64,000 nucleotides of DNA from Donghicola sp041224595. GTDB taxonomy: Bacteria; Pseudomonadota; Alphaproteobacteria; Rhodobacterales; Rhodobacteraceae. This document shows, piece after piece, positions 1-8,961 of this stretch. Made by a program: the position numbers and the translations under genes. The number at the start of each line of letters is the position of its first letter. Positions within the stretch are counted from its first letter, which is position 1. The notes beneath the pieces are model-generated. The model was given only the letters and a program-made list of their open reading frames with translations. It was not told the DNA's origin and did no database searches. The stretch lies in contig NZ_JBGFGN010000151.1 in assembly GCF_041224595.1 (NCBI RefSeq), positions 93,842 through 157,841 of the forward strand, given 5' to 3'.

Positions 1-1731
1 GCGGACAACGCCCTTGGCCAGGCCGATCCGCATGGCAGGCGTTTGATTGTCCGGGCCCTTCAGCATGTAGTTCTGATAGAAGCGCAGGATGTTCAGCATC
101 TTCACGACCATCTCGGGATCGTAAAAGGCGTAGGCATACCACGTGCGTCCCGCATTGGAGGTCGAGGAACTGCCCCGCTCAAAGCCCGCCACACGTCGAC
201 GCAGGCGCGCAAAATAGGCATCCGCAGGATGGGTCGACCCTCGGCAGAGCAGCCGCGCCAGCGTCACCGCCGTATGCTGCGCCGAGCCGGTCCAGAGATA
301 GATGGTTTTGTTCGGCTCGCCCTTGTTGTGGAAGGGCCACTTGAAGCCGTCAGTCTTCAATGCGCGAGCGCGCTCCTCGGGGGATGTCATCTCATCCGAC
401 TGCTCCAGCAGGATCGCGACCAAGGCCTCTTGTTCTGTCAGGGCGGGATGCTCTGCCCTGATCCTCTGGATGTCGTGGAAATAGGTTTCCCGAAGGTCCC
501 TGTAGGCCCTATCACCAATGGCCTTATAGGCCTGCTTCTTGTCGTTGCTCAGGCCCTTCTCGAACTTGATCTGCGCTATGTCCACCCTTCCGCGGGTGAC
601 TTCGTTCACCATGAGCGCCGCAAGTGCAGGCGCGAGCACGCTGTCGGGATCGAGGCAGAACTGCGCGTGTCGGTAGCGATCGCCGATCAGTTTCTTCACA
701 TGCATCAGATGGCCATAAGCCGCGTAATCTGTCCGGACACGGCATCCGGTTCCCGGTAGCTTCAGGCCATTGCCGACCCAAAGGTCGTCCTGAGAAATGA
801 TGGTCGCATTCTGGCTCATCACCGAGCGTTCGTATTCGCGTTTGGACCAGAGCCGGGCCTGGCTGCGCATGGACAGCGGACGATCGAAATCCCCCACGGC
901 TTCCATGTAATTGTCGACCTCTTCCGGGCTGATGTCCGGATCATAATCCAGCGTTGAGGCCAACACATACTGGCTGCCTTGATGCACGGTACATAGGTGT
1001 AGAAAGGGAATGATGCCCCGCCGTTCCCGCGCCGGCCAGTTCACGGTCAACACCTGCGCATCTGTTGCGAAAACAACAGACTTCCCGGCCAAGGCAGCCC
1101 CCAAGTCCGCCTCTCGCCGGTTTGCGAATTTTAGAACCTGCGCGTTCAGGAAATCGATCTTCGAATAGATATGGGCTGGTGTGACGTCGAGGATCTCTGT
1201 CAGCCTCGAGATCGAGGTCTTATTGGTCAGAGCCTTGAAAATAGAGATGGTCTCATGGGTTTTCTTGTGCCGGCGCGTGGGTTTGCCCAATGAAAACGTC
1301 TTTTTGCAGGCTTTGCACTGGGTCCGCGGATCGCCAGCGGCGGTCTTGCCAAAGCTCCGGTAGGACTTCGGTGCCAGATGAACGGGGATCCCAAAGTTGA
1401 CGCAAGATGCGGTCTGACAACTTGCGAAAAACTTTTTCCTATACAGTCGTCCCAGACGCGCGTATTCCTCAAGCACAGCCTGATTTGACTTGAGGGTATG
1501 GAACGTCTGGCAGCTTGGGCACTTATAGGCCCGTTCAGCCCCCCTTCCGGTCACCGCGCCAGTATTCTCGAGGCCACGGCCCCGAGTGTCGAAGGGATCC
1601 GGCAAAATGCCGTACCGCTCACAGAGCGGGTTGCGACAAAAATTAACCGAAAACCCGCCCGGAGACCGTGGCAAACGCCGCGCTCGCCCTCCCGGAGAAA
1701 TCTCCGGCCGTAAAACTGGCCGTTTTACCAC
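1..1731 (-). CDS. Transposase-like protein with tandem zinc-ribbon modules (partial, C-terminus off window)
   Basis: The frame is open from a likely GTG start at 1731 to the left edge, so at least 577 codons are visible and the 3' end is missing. The nearest upstream in-frame stop is at 1795-1797; GTG at 1752 and 1779 are alternative starts. Residues 30-140 hold two copies of a cysteine module (C-x4-C then C-x2-C: FCRNPLC with KCPSC, then SCQTASC with QCKAC), like tandem zinc ribbons; the second is followed by KKTFSLG, as in IS1-type zinc-finger proteins. ATDAQVL near residue 224 and TPAMRIGLA near the visible end resemble DDE transposases. The family is a pattern-based inference. I found no terminal inverted repeat in the short upstream gap, so a complete insertion sequence is not shown. 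Confidence 0.6.
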   Translation of the reverse strand, partial: MVKRPVLRPEISPGGRARRLPRSPGGFSVNFCRNPLCERYGILPDPFDTRGRGLENTGAVTGRGAERAYKCPSCQTFHTLKSNQAVLEEYARLGRLYRKKFFASCQTASCVNFGIPVHLAPKSYRSFGKTAAGDPRTQCKACKKTFSLGKPTRRHKKTHETISIFKALTNKTSISRLTEILDVTPAHIYSKIDFLNAQVLKFANRREADLGAALAGKSVVFATDAQVLTVNWPARERRGIIPFLHLCTVHQGSQYVLASTLDYDPDISPEEVDNYMEAVGDFDRPLSMRSQARLWSKREYERSVMSQNATIISQDDLWVGNGLKLPGTGCRVRTDYAAYGHLMHVKKLIGDRYRHAQFCLDPDSVLAPALAALMVNEVTRGRVDIAQIKFEKGLSNDKKQAYKAIGDRAYRDLRETYFHDIQRIRAEHPALTEQEALVAILLEQSDEMTSPEERARALKTDGFKWPFHNKGEPNKTIYLWTGSAQHTAVTLARLLCRGSTHPADAYFARLRRRVAGFERGSSSTSNAGRTWYAYAFYDPEMVVKMLNILRFYQNYMLKGPDNQTPAMRIGLAKGVVR

Positions 1732-1870
1732 CCCAAAACCACCTGAAGTCACTGATACACAACAAAAAAGTGCCGACACCGTAGCGTCGACACCTCAGAA
1801 GATCAACATTTATCCTAAGGGCTAGCCGCAGGGCCCCTTTGTTGTTTCTACAGACTTGCGGCGGTGCGCC

Positions 1871-3127
1871 TTAGTCAGTCGGTTCGATCCTCGGACGCGC
1901 GATCAGATTTTCGATCCAGTTCAACTGGCAGGGCAAGCAAACCCGCTTGAGATCGTACTTTGAGACCGCCAATTCGCGAGCATTCTTGCCCAAACGACTC
2001 GCAAGCTCTTTGTCTTCCAGCACGTTGCACACCTGATCCACCAAGGCGCCCTTGTCGAAGAAATCCACCAACTGCCCGTTGTGACCATCCACGATGACCT
2101 CTTTCACAGGGGCCACATCGCTTGCCACAATCGGCGCCTCGCTGGCCATTGCCTCGATCAGCGACCAAGACAAGACAAACGGATAGGTCAAATAGACGTG
2201 CGCGCTGGTGATCTGCAGCATCGTCAGGAACTTGTCGTAGGGAATCTTGCCAAGGAAGTGGACGCGCGCCCAATCCTCGTCGGGAATCTGCCCGCGCACC
2301 TGATCAATAAAGATCTGCTTCCAGGTTTGTCCTTTGGGCGGCGCGGCTCCATAGCTGACCCCGTCCCCGCCAACGATTAATACCTTGGCGTTGGGGCGGC
2401 GCTTCAGCAGTTCGGGCAGCGCCCGCATAAAGATGTGGTAGCCTCGGTATGGCTCGAGGTTACGGTTCACAAAGGTGACAACCTCGTCCTCTTTGCTGAG
2501 CGACAGCCCCTCAATCTCTAGACGCGCTTCGGAATTCGGGCCGATGGCATCTGTATCGATCCCGTCATGAGAGATGGTGATCTTGGTCTTGAGCGCGTCA
2601 GGATAGGTCGACAACTGAAAGCTGGTCGGACAGATGCCGGCATCCATGATCTCGTGATGCAGTCGGTTGTTTACGTTCTTCATCCGGATGCGCATGGGCT
2701 CTGTCGCCGCCTCGCGCGCTGGGAATTCGGGATCAAAGTTCATACCGCCGTCAGAAGACTGGTAGTAGAGCTCGCAGAACAAACCGAGGCGGGTGTTGGG
2801 CCACACGTCCTTCATGAACAGCGACTCGCCCCAACCGGGGTGCGCAATCACAGCCGCAGGGTTGAAGCCTTGTTTCTTCAGGTCCATCGCGGCGCGATAC
2901 GCGCCCTCTGCGCGGTGCAATTTGGTGTCCATATCCAACAGCCATGGATGCACGTGTTGCGCCTTCGGAGCCTTGATCGTGTAGGGGATAATCTGGACAC
3001 CCTGCCACTTGGTGGGCTTGTTCACACGCGGAGTCAGCGCCAATACACGGTGCCCTTTGGCCGCCAAAGCGGGCGCAAGGTGCTTGAACTGCCCGGGGAA
3101 GTTGTTGTGAATAAATAAAATGTCCAT
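1871..3127 (-). CDS. Glycosyltransferase, GT-B fold (family 4 type)
   Basis: The product of about 418 residues has the two-domain layout of GT-B glycosyltransferases. The N-terminus (MDILFIHNNFPGQFKHLAPAL) is typical of the Glyco_trans_4-like acceptor domain, and the C-terminal half has the nucleotide-sugar binding stretch with SWSLIEAMASEAPIVASDVAPVKE, including the E-x7-E type motif near residue 330. It would transfer a sugar from a nucleotide-sugar donor; donor and acceptor cannot be read from sequence. A CLPC pair lies close to the C-terminus. The start at 3127 was chosen because the protein family begins here; the frame continues upstream for 46 codons without family resemblance. It is divergent from leuS across about 150 bases. 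Confidence 0.85.
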   Translation of the reverse strand: MDILFIHNNFPGQFKHLAPALAAKGHRVLALTPRVNKPTKWQGVQIIPYTIKAPKAQHVHPWLLDMDTKLHRAEGAYRAAMDLKKQGFNPAAVIAHPGWGESLFMKDVWPNTRLGLFCELYYQSSDGGMNFDPEFPAREAATEPMRIRMKNVNNRLHHEIMDAGICPTSFQLSTYPDALKTKITISHDGIDTDAIGPNSEARLEIEGLSLSKEDEVVTFVNRNLEPYRGYHIFMRALPELLKRRPNAKVLIVGGDGVSYGAAPPKGQTWKQIFIDQVRGQIPDEDWARVHFLGKIPYDKFLTMLQITSAHVYLTYPFVLSWSLIEAMASEAPIVASDVAPVKEVIVDGHNGQLVDFFDKGALVDQVCNVLEDKELASRLGKNARELAVSKYDLKRVCLPCQLNWIENLIARPRIEPTD

Positions 3128-3281
3128 CAAGTACGCTACCACAATTCTGCCTAAATCAGAGATAGGCCGAAGAAACGCGACTGCACAACGGTAAATCCGT
3201 AAAAAAACAGGCTGCCTCTGGACCAAAAGGCCACACACGCCTATCACCCCGCGCAAGTATCGCATGATCGGGGTCCGTCTG

Positions 3282-5861
3282 ATGTCACGCTATGAAGCCA
3301 ACGCAATCGAAGCCAAATGGCAAAAATCCTGGGAAGAGGCCGGTGTGTTCACCGCCGAACGCAGCGACGACAAGCCAAAGTACTACGTGCTCGAGATGTT
3401 CCCCTATCCGTCGGGCCGCATCCACATGGGCCACGTGCGCAACTACACCATGGGCGACGTGATCGCGCGCTACAAGCTGTCCACCGGCCACAACGTACTG
3501 CACCCCATGGGCTTTGATGCCTTTGGCATGCCTGCGGAAAACGCGGCCATGAAGTCGGGCGGTCATCCCAAGGACTGGACCTATGGCAACATCGACGAGA
3601 TGGTTGCCCAGATGAAGCCCATGGGCTGGTCGCTGGACTGGAACCGCATGTTCGCCACCTGCGACGTGGAATACTACGGTCAGCAGCAGGCGCTGTTCCT
3701 TGATATGCTGGAAGCGGGCCTCGTTTACCGCAAGAACGCCGTCGTGAACTGGGATCCGGTCGACATGACCGTTCTGGCGAACGAACAGGTGGAAAACGGC
3801 CGCGGCTGGCGTTCAGGCGCTCTGGTCGAGCGCCGCGAGCTGACCCAGTGGTTCTTCAAGATCAGCGATTACTCGGACGAACTTCTGTCCGCGCTCGACA
3901 CGCTGGACAACTGGCCCGCCAAGGTGAAAACCATGCAGGCCAACTGGATCGGCAAGTCGCGCGGTCTGCAGTTCGCCTTCTCGACCGTGGACGCACCCGA
4001 CGGGTTCGACCGCATTGAGGTCTACACCACCCGCCCCGACACCCTGATGGGCGCCAGCTTTATGGGCATCTCGCCTGACCACCCGCTGGCCAAGCAGCTG
4101 GAGCAGACCAACCCCGAGATCGCGGCCTTCTGCGAAGACTGCCGCCGCATGGGCACCACCGAGGAAGAGCTGGAAAAAGCCGAGAAGAAGGGCTTTGACA
4201 CCGGCCTGACCGTGCGCCACCCGTTCGACACCTCGTGGGAGCTGCCGATCTATATCGCGAACTTCATCCTGATGGACTACGGCACCGGCGCGATCTTTGG
4301 TTGCCCCGCCCATGACCAGCGGGACTTTGAATTCGCCACCAAGTATGGCCTGCCCATTGCCCCTGTTTTCGTGTCTGCGGACGTGGAAGCGGACGGTGCA
4401 GATGAGTATTTTAAGCAAAAAGAAGAGGCCTTCGTCCCGATGAAATCGGAGACGGTCCGCTACATTCGCGGGTTCTGTGGCGCCGAGCTGCAAACCGGCG
4501 AAGATGCCGTCGCCGCCGCGATCGAATTCTGCGAGTCTCAAGGCGTCGGCCACGGGGTGACCAAGTTCCGTCTGCGCGACTGGGGTCTGTCCCGTCAGCG
4601 CTACTGGGGCTGCCCGATTCCCGTGGTGCACTGCGAGGCTTGCGGTGTCGTTCCCGAGAAGAAAGAGAACCTGCCGGTCAAACTGCCCGACGACGTGACC
4701 TTTGACGTGCCGGGCAACCCGCTGGACCGTCACCCCACATGGCGCAACTGTGACTGTCCGTCCTGTGGTGCGCCCGCGCGCCGCGAGACCGACACCATGG
4801 ACACCTTTGTGGACAGCTCGTGGTACTTTGCCCGCTTTACTGCGCCGCGCGCCGACACCCCGACCGATGCGGCCGAGGCCGAGTACTGGATGAACGTCGA
4901 CCAGTATATTGGCGGGATCGAGCACGCGATTCTGCACCTGCTGTATTCGCGCTTCTTTGCGCGCGCAATGAACATCACCGGCCACCTGCCCGAAAAGTCC
5001 AAAGAGCCATTCAACGCTCTGTTCACCCAAGGCATGGTGACCCACGCGATCTACAAAACCGAGGACGCTGATGGCCGCCCCGTCTACCACTACCCCGAAG
5101 AAGTGGAGACCAAGGATGGCAAGGTTGTCTTGAAAGACTCCGGCGCCGAGGTCGAGGTTGTGCCCTCGGCCAAGATGTCGAAATCCAAGAACAACGTGGT
5201 CGACCCGCTGGCGATCATCGACACCTATGGCGCGGACACCGCCCGCTGGTTCATGCTGTCCGACAGCCCGCCCGAGCGTGACGTGGAATGGACTGCATCG
5301 GGTGCCGAAGCGACCTACAAGCACCTGAGCCGCGTTTGGCGCATTGCCACCGATGCTGCAGCGGACGAAACAGCTGCGAACGATCAGGACAAAGCCCTGC
5401 TGCGCGAGATGCACAAGGCGATCCACGATGTGACCGCAGGCGTCGAAAGCTTTGGCTTCAACGCCTCGATCGCGAAGCTCTATGGTTTCACCAACACGCT
5501 GGCGAAATCCAAGGCAGGCGGTGATGCGAAGCGCGAGGCGACCAAGATCCTTGCGCAGCTGATGTCGCCCATCACCCCCCACTTGGCCGAGGAAATCTGG
5601 GCCTTGCTTGGTGGCACGGGTCTGATCGCTCAGGCCGACTGGCCAAAGTCGGACGAATCGATGCTGGTCGAGGACGAGGTCACCCTGCCCATCCAGATCA
5701 ACGGCAAGCGCCGCGGCGAAATCACCGTCCCCAAAGATCTGGCGAAGGAAGAGGTTGAAAAGCTGGCCCTCGCACACGAAGCTGTTGTGCGTGCGCTCGA
5801 TGGAAACGCACCGAAAAAGCTGATTGTTGTGCCGGGACGGATCGTCAATGTCGTCGTTTAA
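3282..5861 (+). CDS. leuS: Leucyl-tRNA synthetase
   Basis: This class I aminoacyl-tRNA synthetase of about 859 residues charges tRNA-Leu with leucine in the cytoplasm. The HIGH-type motif is seen as PYPSGRIHMGH near residue 47 and the KMSKS motif at residue 631 (AKMSKSKNN). Between them lies the inserted CP1 editing domain, with the threonine-rich VYTTRPDTLMG segment that binds the mischarged adenylate. Length fits bacterial LeuRS. The start MSRYEA at 3282 was chosen over an upstream ATG at 3264 because it matches the usual N-terminus. The 3' end overlaps the lptE start by 14 bases, pointing to a leuS-lptE-holA operon. Confidence 0.98.
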   Translation: MSRYEANAIEAKWQKSWEEAGVFTAERSDDKPKYYVLEMFPYPSGRIHMGHVRNYTMGDVIARYKLSTGHNVLHPMGFDAFGMPAENAAMKSGGHPKDWTYGNIDEMVAQMKPMGWSLDWNRMFATCDVEYYGQQQALFLDMLEAGLVYRKNAVVNWDPVDMTVLANEQVENGRGWRSGALVERRELTQWFFKISDYSDELLSALDTLDNWPAKVKTMQANWIGKSRGLQFAFSTVDAPDGFDRIEVYTTRPDTLMGASFMGISPDHPLAKQLEQTNPEIAAFCEDCRRMGTTEEELEKAEKKGFDTGLTVRHPFDTSWELPIYIANFILMDYGTGAIFGCPAHDQRDFEFATKYGLPIAPVFVSADVEADGADEYFKQKEEAFVPMKSETVRYIRGFCGAELQTGEDAVAAAIEFCESQGVGHGVTKFRLRDWGLSRQRYWGCPIPVVHCEACGVVPEKKENLPVKLPDDVTFDVPGNPLDRHPTWRNCDCPSCGAPARRETDTMDTFVDSSWYFARFTAPRADTPTDAAEAEYWMNVDQYIGGIEHAILHLLYSRFFARAMNITGHLPEKSKEPFNALFTQGMVTHAIYKTEDADGRPVYHYPEEVETKDGKVVLKDSGAEVEVVPSAKMSKSKNNVVDPLAIIDTYGADTARWFMLSDSPPERDVEWTASGAEATYKHLSRVWRIATDAAADETAANDQDKALLREMHKAIHDVTAGVESFGFNASIAKLYGFTNTLAKSKAGGDAKREATKILAQLMSPITPHLAEEIWALLGGTGLIAQADWPKSDESMLVEDEVTLPIQINGKRRGEITVPKDLAKEEVEKLALAHEAVVRALDGNAPKKLIVVPGRIVNVVV

Positions 5862-6348
5862 CCTGACCCGCCGCACCTTTGTTCTGGGTGCGGCAATGAC
5901 CCTGGGTCTGGCCGGATGCGGTTTGAAACCGTCTCTGGCGCCGGGCGGGGCTGCGCAGTCGCTGTTCGGGCGGCTGCGGGCGCGGGACCCCGAGAACCGG
6001 TTGGAATATCTGTTCGTGCGCCGGTTCGAAGAACGCGCAGGCCTGACCACGTCGGGCGATCTGGTGCTGACCTACGATCTGGACATCACGCGTTCGGCCC
6101 AAGGCATCACGTCCGAACAGATCACCAGCCGCTACATGCTGTCGGGCAAGGCCACCTATTCCGTCCGCCGCGCGGGCAGCGAGGCGTCCTTGGCCCACGG
6201 GTCTGTCACGGCCTTTACCGGCTATTCGGCCACCGGCTCGACCGTTGCGACGCAGGCCGCCCAAGCGGATGCCGCCGAACGTCTGGCCACCCAGCTGGCC
6301 GATCTGGTCGTCGCCCGTCTGACCGCAGAGGCCACGCGCCTGCAATGA
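5848..6348 (+). CDS. lptE: LPS-assembly lipoprotein LptE
   Basis: This is a short lipoprotein of about 166 residues. The N-terminus has a basic region, a hydrophobic stretch and a lipobox (LAGC, cysteine near residue 24), so it should be lipidated and sorted to the outer membrane. LptE plugs the LptD translocon that inserts LPS. Sequence similarity within the family is low; the call rests on the lipobox, the size and the conserved leuS-lptE-holA order. The ATG at 5848 lies inside the leuS 3' end and its stop overlaps the holA start as ATGA, so the three genes are probably translationally coupled. Confidence 0.88.
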   Translation: MSSFNLTRRTFVLGAAMTLGLAGCGLKPSLAPGGAAQSLFGRLRARDPENRLEYLFVRRFEERAGLTTSGDLVLTYDLDITRSAQGITSEQITSRYMLSGKATYSVRRAGSEASLAHGSVTAFTGYSATGSTVATQAAQADAAERLATQLADLVVARLTAEATRLQ

Positions 6349-7373
6349 AACTGTCTCCGCGCGACGCCAGCAGCTATATCGCGCGCCCTGACCCAGGGAG
6401 GCCGGGGATACTGCTGTACGGCGCAGACCCCATGCGGGTCGCCGACCGCCGGCAGAAAATCGTCTCTAACCTGATCGGCCCCGACGGCGAATCCGAGATG
6501 CGCCTGAACCGCGTCCAAGGCGCGGACGTGCGCAAAGACGGCGCGCTCTTGTTCGACGCTTTAAAAGAACAAGGTTTCTTCCCCGGCCAGCGCTGCGTGT
6601 TTGTCGAGGATGCGACCGACGGCTGTGCCAAACCCATTGCCGCAGCTTTAGAAGGCTGGCGTCCGGGCGATGCCGTTCTTGTGGTCACGGCAGGCCAGCT
6701 TGCTGCCAAATCTGCCCTGCGCAAAGTGTTCGAAAGCCACCCTCAGGCCTATGCGCTTGGCATCTACAACGACCCGCCGGGACGAGAAGAGATTGAGGGC
6801 ATCGTGCGGGAATCGGGCCTCGACCTGCCCGACCGCGACGCGATGGACGGGCTGGTTGCGCTGGCCCAAACGCTGGAACCCGGCGATTTCCGCCAGACGG
6901 TTCAGAAGCTGGCCCTCTACAAATATGGCGACACCTCGCCCGTCACCGCCGAGGATATCACCGCCTGCGCCCCCGCCTCGACCGAGGCCGCGATTGATGA
7001 TGTGCTCGATATCGTGTCGGACGGCCAGCCGCAAAAGCTTGGCCCCGTGATGCGCCGTCTCGAGGCTCAAGGCACCAAGCCGACCGAGTTGATGATCTTT
7101 GCCCTGCGGCATTTCAAAACCCTGCATGCCGTGGCCTCTGCCCCCGGCGGCCCTTCTGCTGGCATCGCTGCGCTCCGTCCTCCCGTTTTCGGCCCCCGCC
7201 GCTCGAAACTGGAACGTCAGGCCGGCCGCTGGCCCAGCCTGAAACTCCAAACCGCCATCGGGCTTTTGGTGGAAACCGACCTCAAACTACGCTCGGCGGG
7301 GCAAACCGCCCCCGACATGGCGCTGGTCGAACGCGCGCTCCTGCGCCTTACGATGCTGGGAAACAGCCGTTAA
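6345..7373 (+). CDS. holA: DNA polymerase III subunit delta
   Basis: The 342-residue product matches the clamp-loader delta subunit, which opens the beta sliding clamp during loading. The GILLYGADPMRVADRR start resembles the family's N-terminal domain (usually LLxGxDPxL), and the helical C-terminal part (PTELMIFALRHFKTLH) is typical. The start ATG overlaps the lptE stop by four bases. The gene ends in a stop-codon overlap with the convergent flavoprotein gene (7370-7373), leaving no room for a dedicated intergenic terminator. Confidence 0.93.
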   Translation: MKLSPRDASSYIARPDPGRPGILLYGADPMRVADRRQKIVSNLIGPDGESEMRLNRVQGADVRKDGALLFDALKEQGFFPGQRCVFVEDATDGCAKPIAAALEGWRPGDAVLVVTAGQLAAKSALRKVFESHPQAYALGIYNDPPGREEIEGIVRESGLDLPDRDAMDGLVALAQTLEPGDFRQTVQKLALYKYGDTSPVTAEDITACAPASTEAAIDDVLDIVSDGQPQKLGPVMRRLEAQGTKPTELMIFALRHFKTLHAVASAPGGPSAGIAALRPPVFGPRRSKLERQAGRWPSLKLQTAIGLLVETDLKLRSAGQTAPDMALVERALLRLTMLGNSR

Positions 7374-8527
7374 TACCGCGCCGCGGCCAAGCCTGCCCAG
7401 CGCCCACTCGCCAGACACGCGGTCAGCAGATAGCCCCCCGTCGGGGCCTCCCAATCCAGCATCTCGCCGCAGGCAAAGACACCGGGCCGCTCCCGCAGCA
7501 TCAGCTTCCCGTCCAAAGCGCTGAACCGCAGTCCCCCCGCGACCGAAATCGCCTCGTCCATTGGACGCGGCCCCACCAACGACAAAGGCAACCCCTTCAG
7601 CACCGGCGCCAGATCATCGGGCAAGGGCCGCGCGAATTCCTGTACCAAAGCCACCTTCACCGCCGGCATCGACAACGTCTTGCGCAGCCGGTTGGCCAGC
7701 GAATCCTTCGCCTTGCCCCGCGCCAAACGCTTGCGCACCTCATCCACGGACAAATGCGGCAGCAGGTCGACGCGCAGGTCCGCCCCCTCGCGGACCGCCC
7801 GCGAAACAGCGTAAATTCCGCCGCCCTCGACCCCACGCGCCGAGACAACGAACTCCCCACGCTCCACCTGATCCCCCGCGATCAGGGCCACATCCTTGAC
7901 CGGCTCGCCAAAATGCTTGGCCATATGCTCGGACCAATCGACCAGAAACCCCATGTTCGCAGGCTGGAACGGGGCCACATCCCCCACATACTCCGCCCAA
8001 GCGCCATCAGACCCCAGCCGCGCCCAGCTCGCACCACCGCATGCCAGCACAGTCACACCAGCGCGCAACACGACACGCCCCTCAGGCCCATCGACCAACA
8101 CGTCATCGCCATCCCAACCGGCCCAGCGGTGCCGCACCCGAATCTCGACCCCGTATCCGTCCAGCCGCCGCAACCAACTGCGCAACAAGGGCGAGGCTTT
8201 CATCACCTTCGGAAACACTCGCCCCGAGCTGCCCACGAACAACGGCACGCCCAGATCTTCGGCCCAGCCCATCATCTCGACCGGCCCAAAATCGCGCAGC
8301 GCCGGAACCAAAGGCTCCACCCCCGCCCCATAGGCCGCCACGAACGCCGGCATATCCTCGTCTTTGGTGATGTTCAGCCCCGACTTACCCGCCATCAGGA
8401 ACTTGCGCGCCACGCTCGGCTTAGCCTCCAGAACAACCACGCGCCGCCCCTCGGCGCCCAGCATTTCGGCCGCCATCAGCCCAGCGGGTCCCGCGCCGAT
8501 CACCAGCGCATCCACAACCTCGACCAT
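7370..8527 (-). CDS. BaiN/HI0933-type FAD-dependent flavoprotein (TIGR03862-like)
   Basis: The protein of about 385 residues begins with a dinucleotide-binding motif (VVDALVIGAGPAGLMAAE) and contains AGKSGLNIT and, at the C-terminus, ACGEMLDWEAPTGGYLLTACLASG, both typical of the HI0933/BaiN family. Members bind FAD and are assumed to be oxidoreductases; the substrate is unknown. The start at 8527 is placed two codons before the Rossmann motif; the frame extends upstream, but those residues have no family features. The gene is convergent with holA, with overlapping stop codons. Confidence 0.88.
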   Translation of the reverse strand: MVEVVDALVIGAGPAGLMAAEMLGAEGRRVVVLEAKPSVARKFLMAGKSGLNITKDEDMPAFVAAYGAGVEPLVPALRDFGPVEMMGWAEDLGVPLFVGSSGRVFPKVMKASPLLRSWLRRLDGYGVEIRVRHRWAGWDGDDVLVDGPEGRVVLRAGVTVLACGGASWARLGSDGAWAEYVGDVAPFQPANMGFLVDWSEHMAKHFGEPVKDVALIAGDQVERGEFVVSARGVEGGGIYAVSRAVREGADLRVDLLPHLSVDEVRKRLARGKAKDSLANRLRKTLSMPAVKVALVQEFARPLPDDLAPVLKGLPLSLVGPRPMDEAISVAGGLRFSALDGKLMLRERPGVFACGEMLDWEAPTGGYLLTACLASGRWAGLAAARY

Positions 8528-8582
8528 GCCAGCCCCCTTGTTCCGAACAGAATTCGCGCCATGATTACTCACCGAGGCCCCG

Positions 8583-8888
8583 ATGACACAAGAGCACCCC
8601 GATCCGATCTGCCCCCTTTGCGACCGCCCGATCCCACCGGACGTCCCCCAAAGCTTGCACCACCTGATCCCGCGCCTGCGCGGCGGCAAAGGTGGCCCGA
8701 CTATCCTGATCCACCACATCTGCCACAAAGAAATCCACGCCGCGATCAGCGAAACAGAGCTCGCGCGCCACTACAACACGCCCGAATCCCTGCGCGGTCA
8801 TCCGCAGCTGGCCAAATTCTTTGCATGGGTCGCCAAGCGCCCACCCGACTTCATCTCGAAATCCAAGGGCGGCCGCCGCAAACGCTAA
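8583..8888 (+). CDS. Small HNH endonuclease-fold protein
   Basis: The 101-residue protein has a CPLC zinc knuckle near residue 10, then HHLIPRLRGGK and HHICHKEIHA, which together make a compact HNH/McrA-type beta-beta-alpha metal finger. Such proteins cut DNA or act as stand-alone nucleases; no partner gene is visible, so its role is not predicted. The C-terminus is basic (SKGGRRKR), which fits nucleic-acid binding. It starts 55 bases from the divergent flavoprotein gene and its 3' end is followed by the repeated convergent-junction element at 8890. Confidence 0.85.
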   Translation: MTQEHPDPICPLCDRPIPPDVPQSLHHLIPRLRGGKGGPTILIHHICHKEIHAAISETELARHYNTPESLRGHPQLAKFFAWVAKRPPDFISKSKGGRRKR

Positions 8889-8889
8889 T

Positions 8890-8953
8890 CTCTTTCTTGG
8901 GTAAAATACCCCGGGGGTGAATTGGCCAACGGCCAAGAGGGGGCAGCGCCCCC
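8890..8953. repeat. Dispersed intergenic repeat, copy 1 (long form)
   Basis: The 64 bases between the convergent HNH and trhO genes are almost identical to the reverse complement of 50838-50901. The shared parts are CTCTTTCTTGGG, AAAATACCCC, a GGGTGAATTGGCCAACGG segment and a GGGGGCAGCGCCCCC palindrome. The palindrome may act as a terminator stem. A short core of the same element recurs at 34994 and 43291. Confidence 0.85.
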
Positions 8954-8961
8954 CCCCTGCA

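Noticed and set aside
3813..6050. A 745-codon open frame on the minus strand
   Set aside because: It is antisense to leuS, has no family motifs, and its length follows from the G+C-rich third positions of leuS.
7754..8920. A 388-codon plus-strand frame opposite the flavoprotein
   Set aside because: It is a proline- and arginine-rich shadow of a clear FAD protein and runs into the HNH gene.
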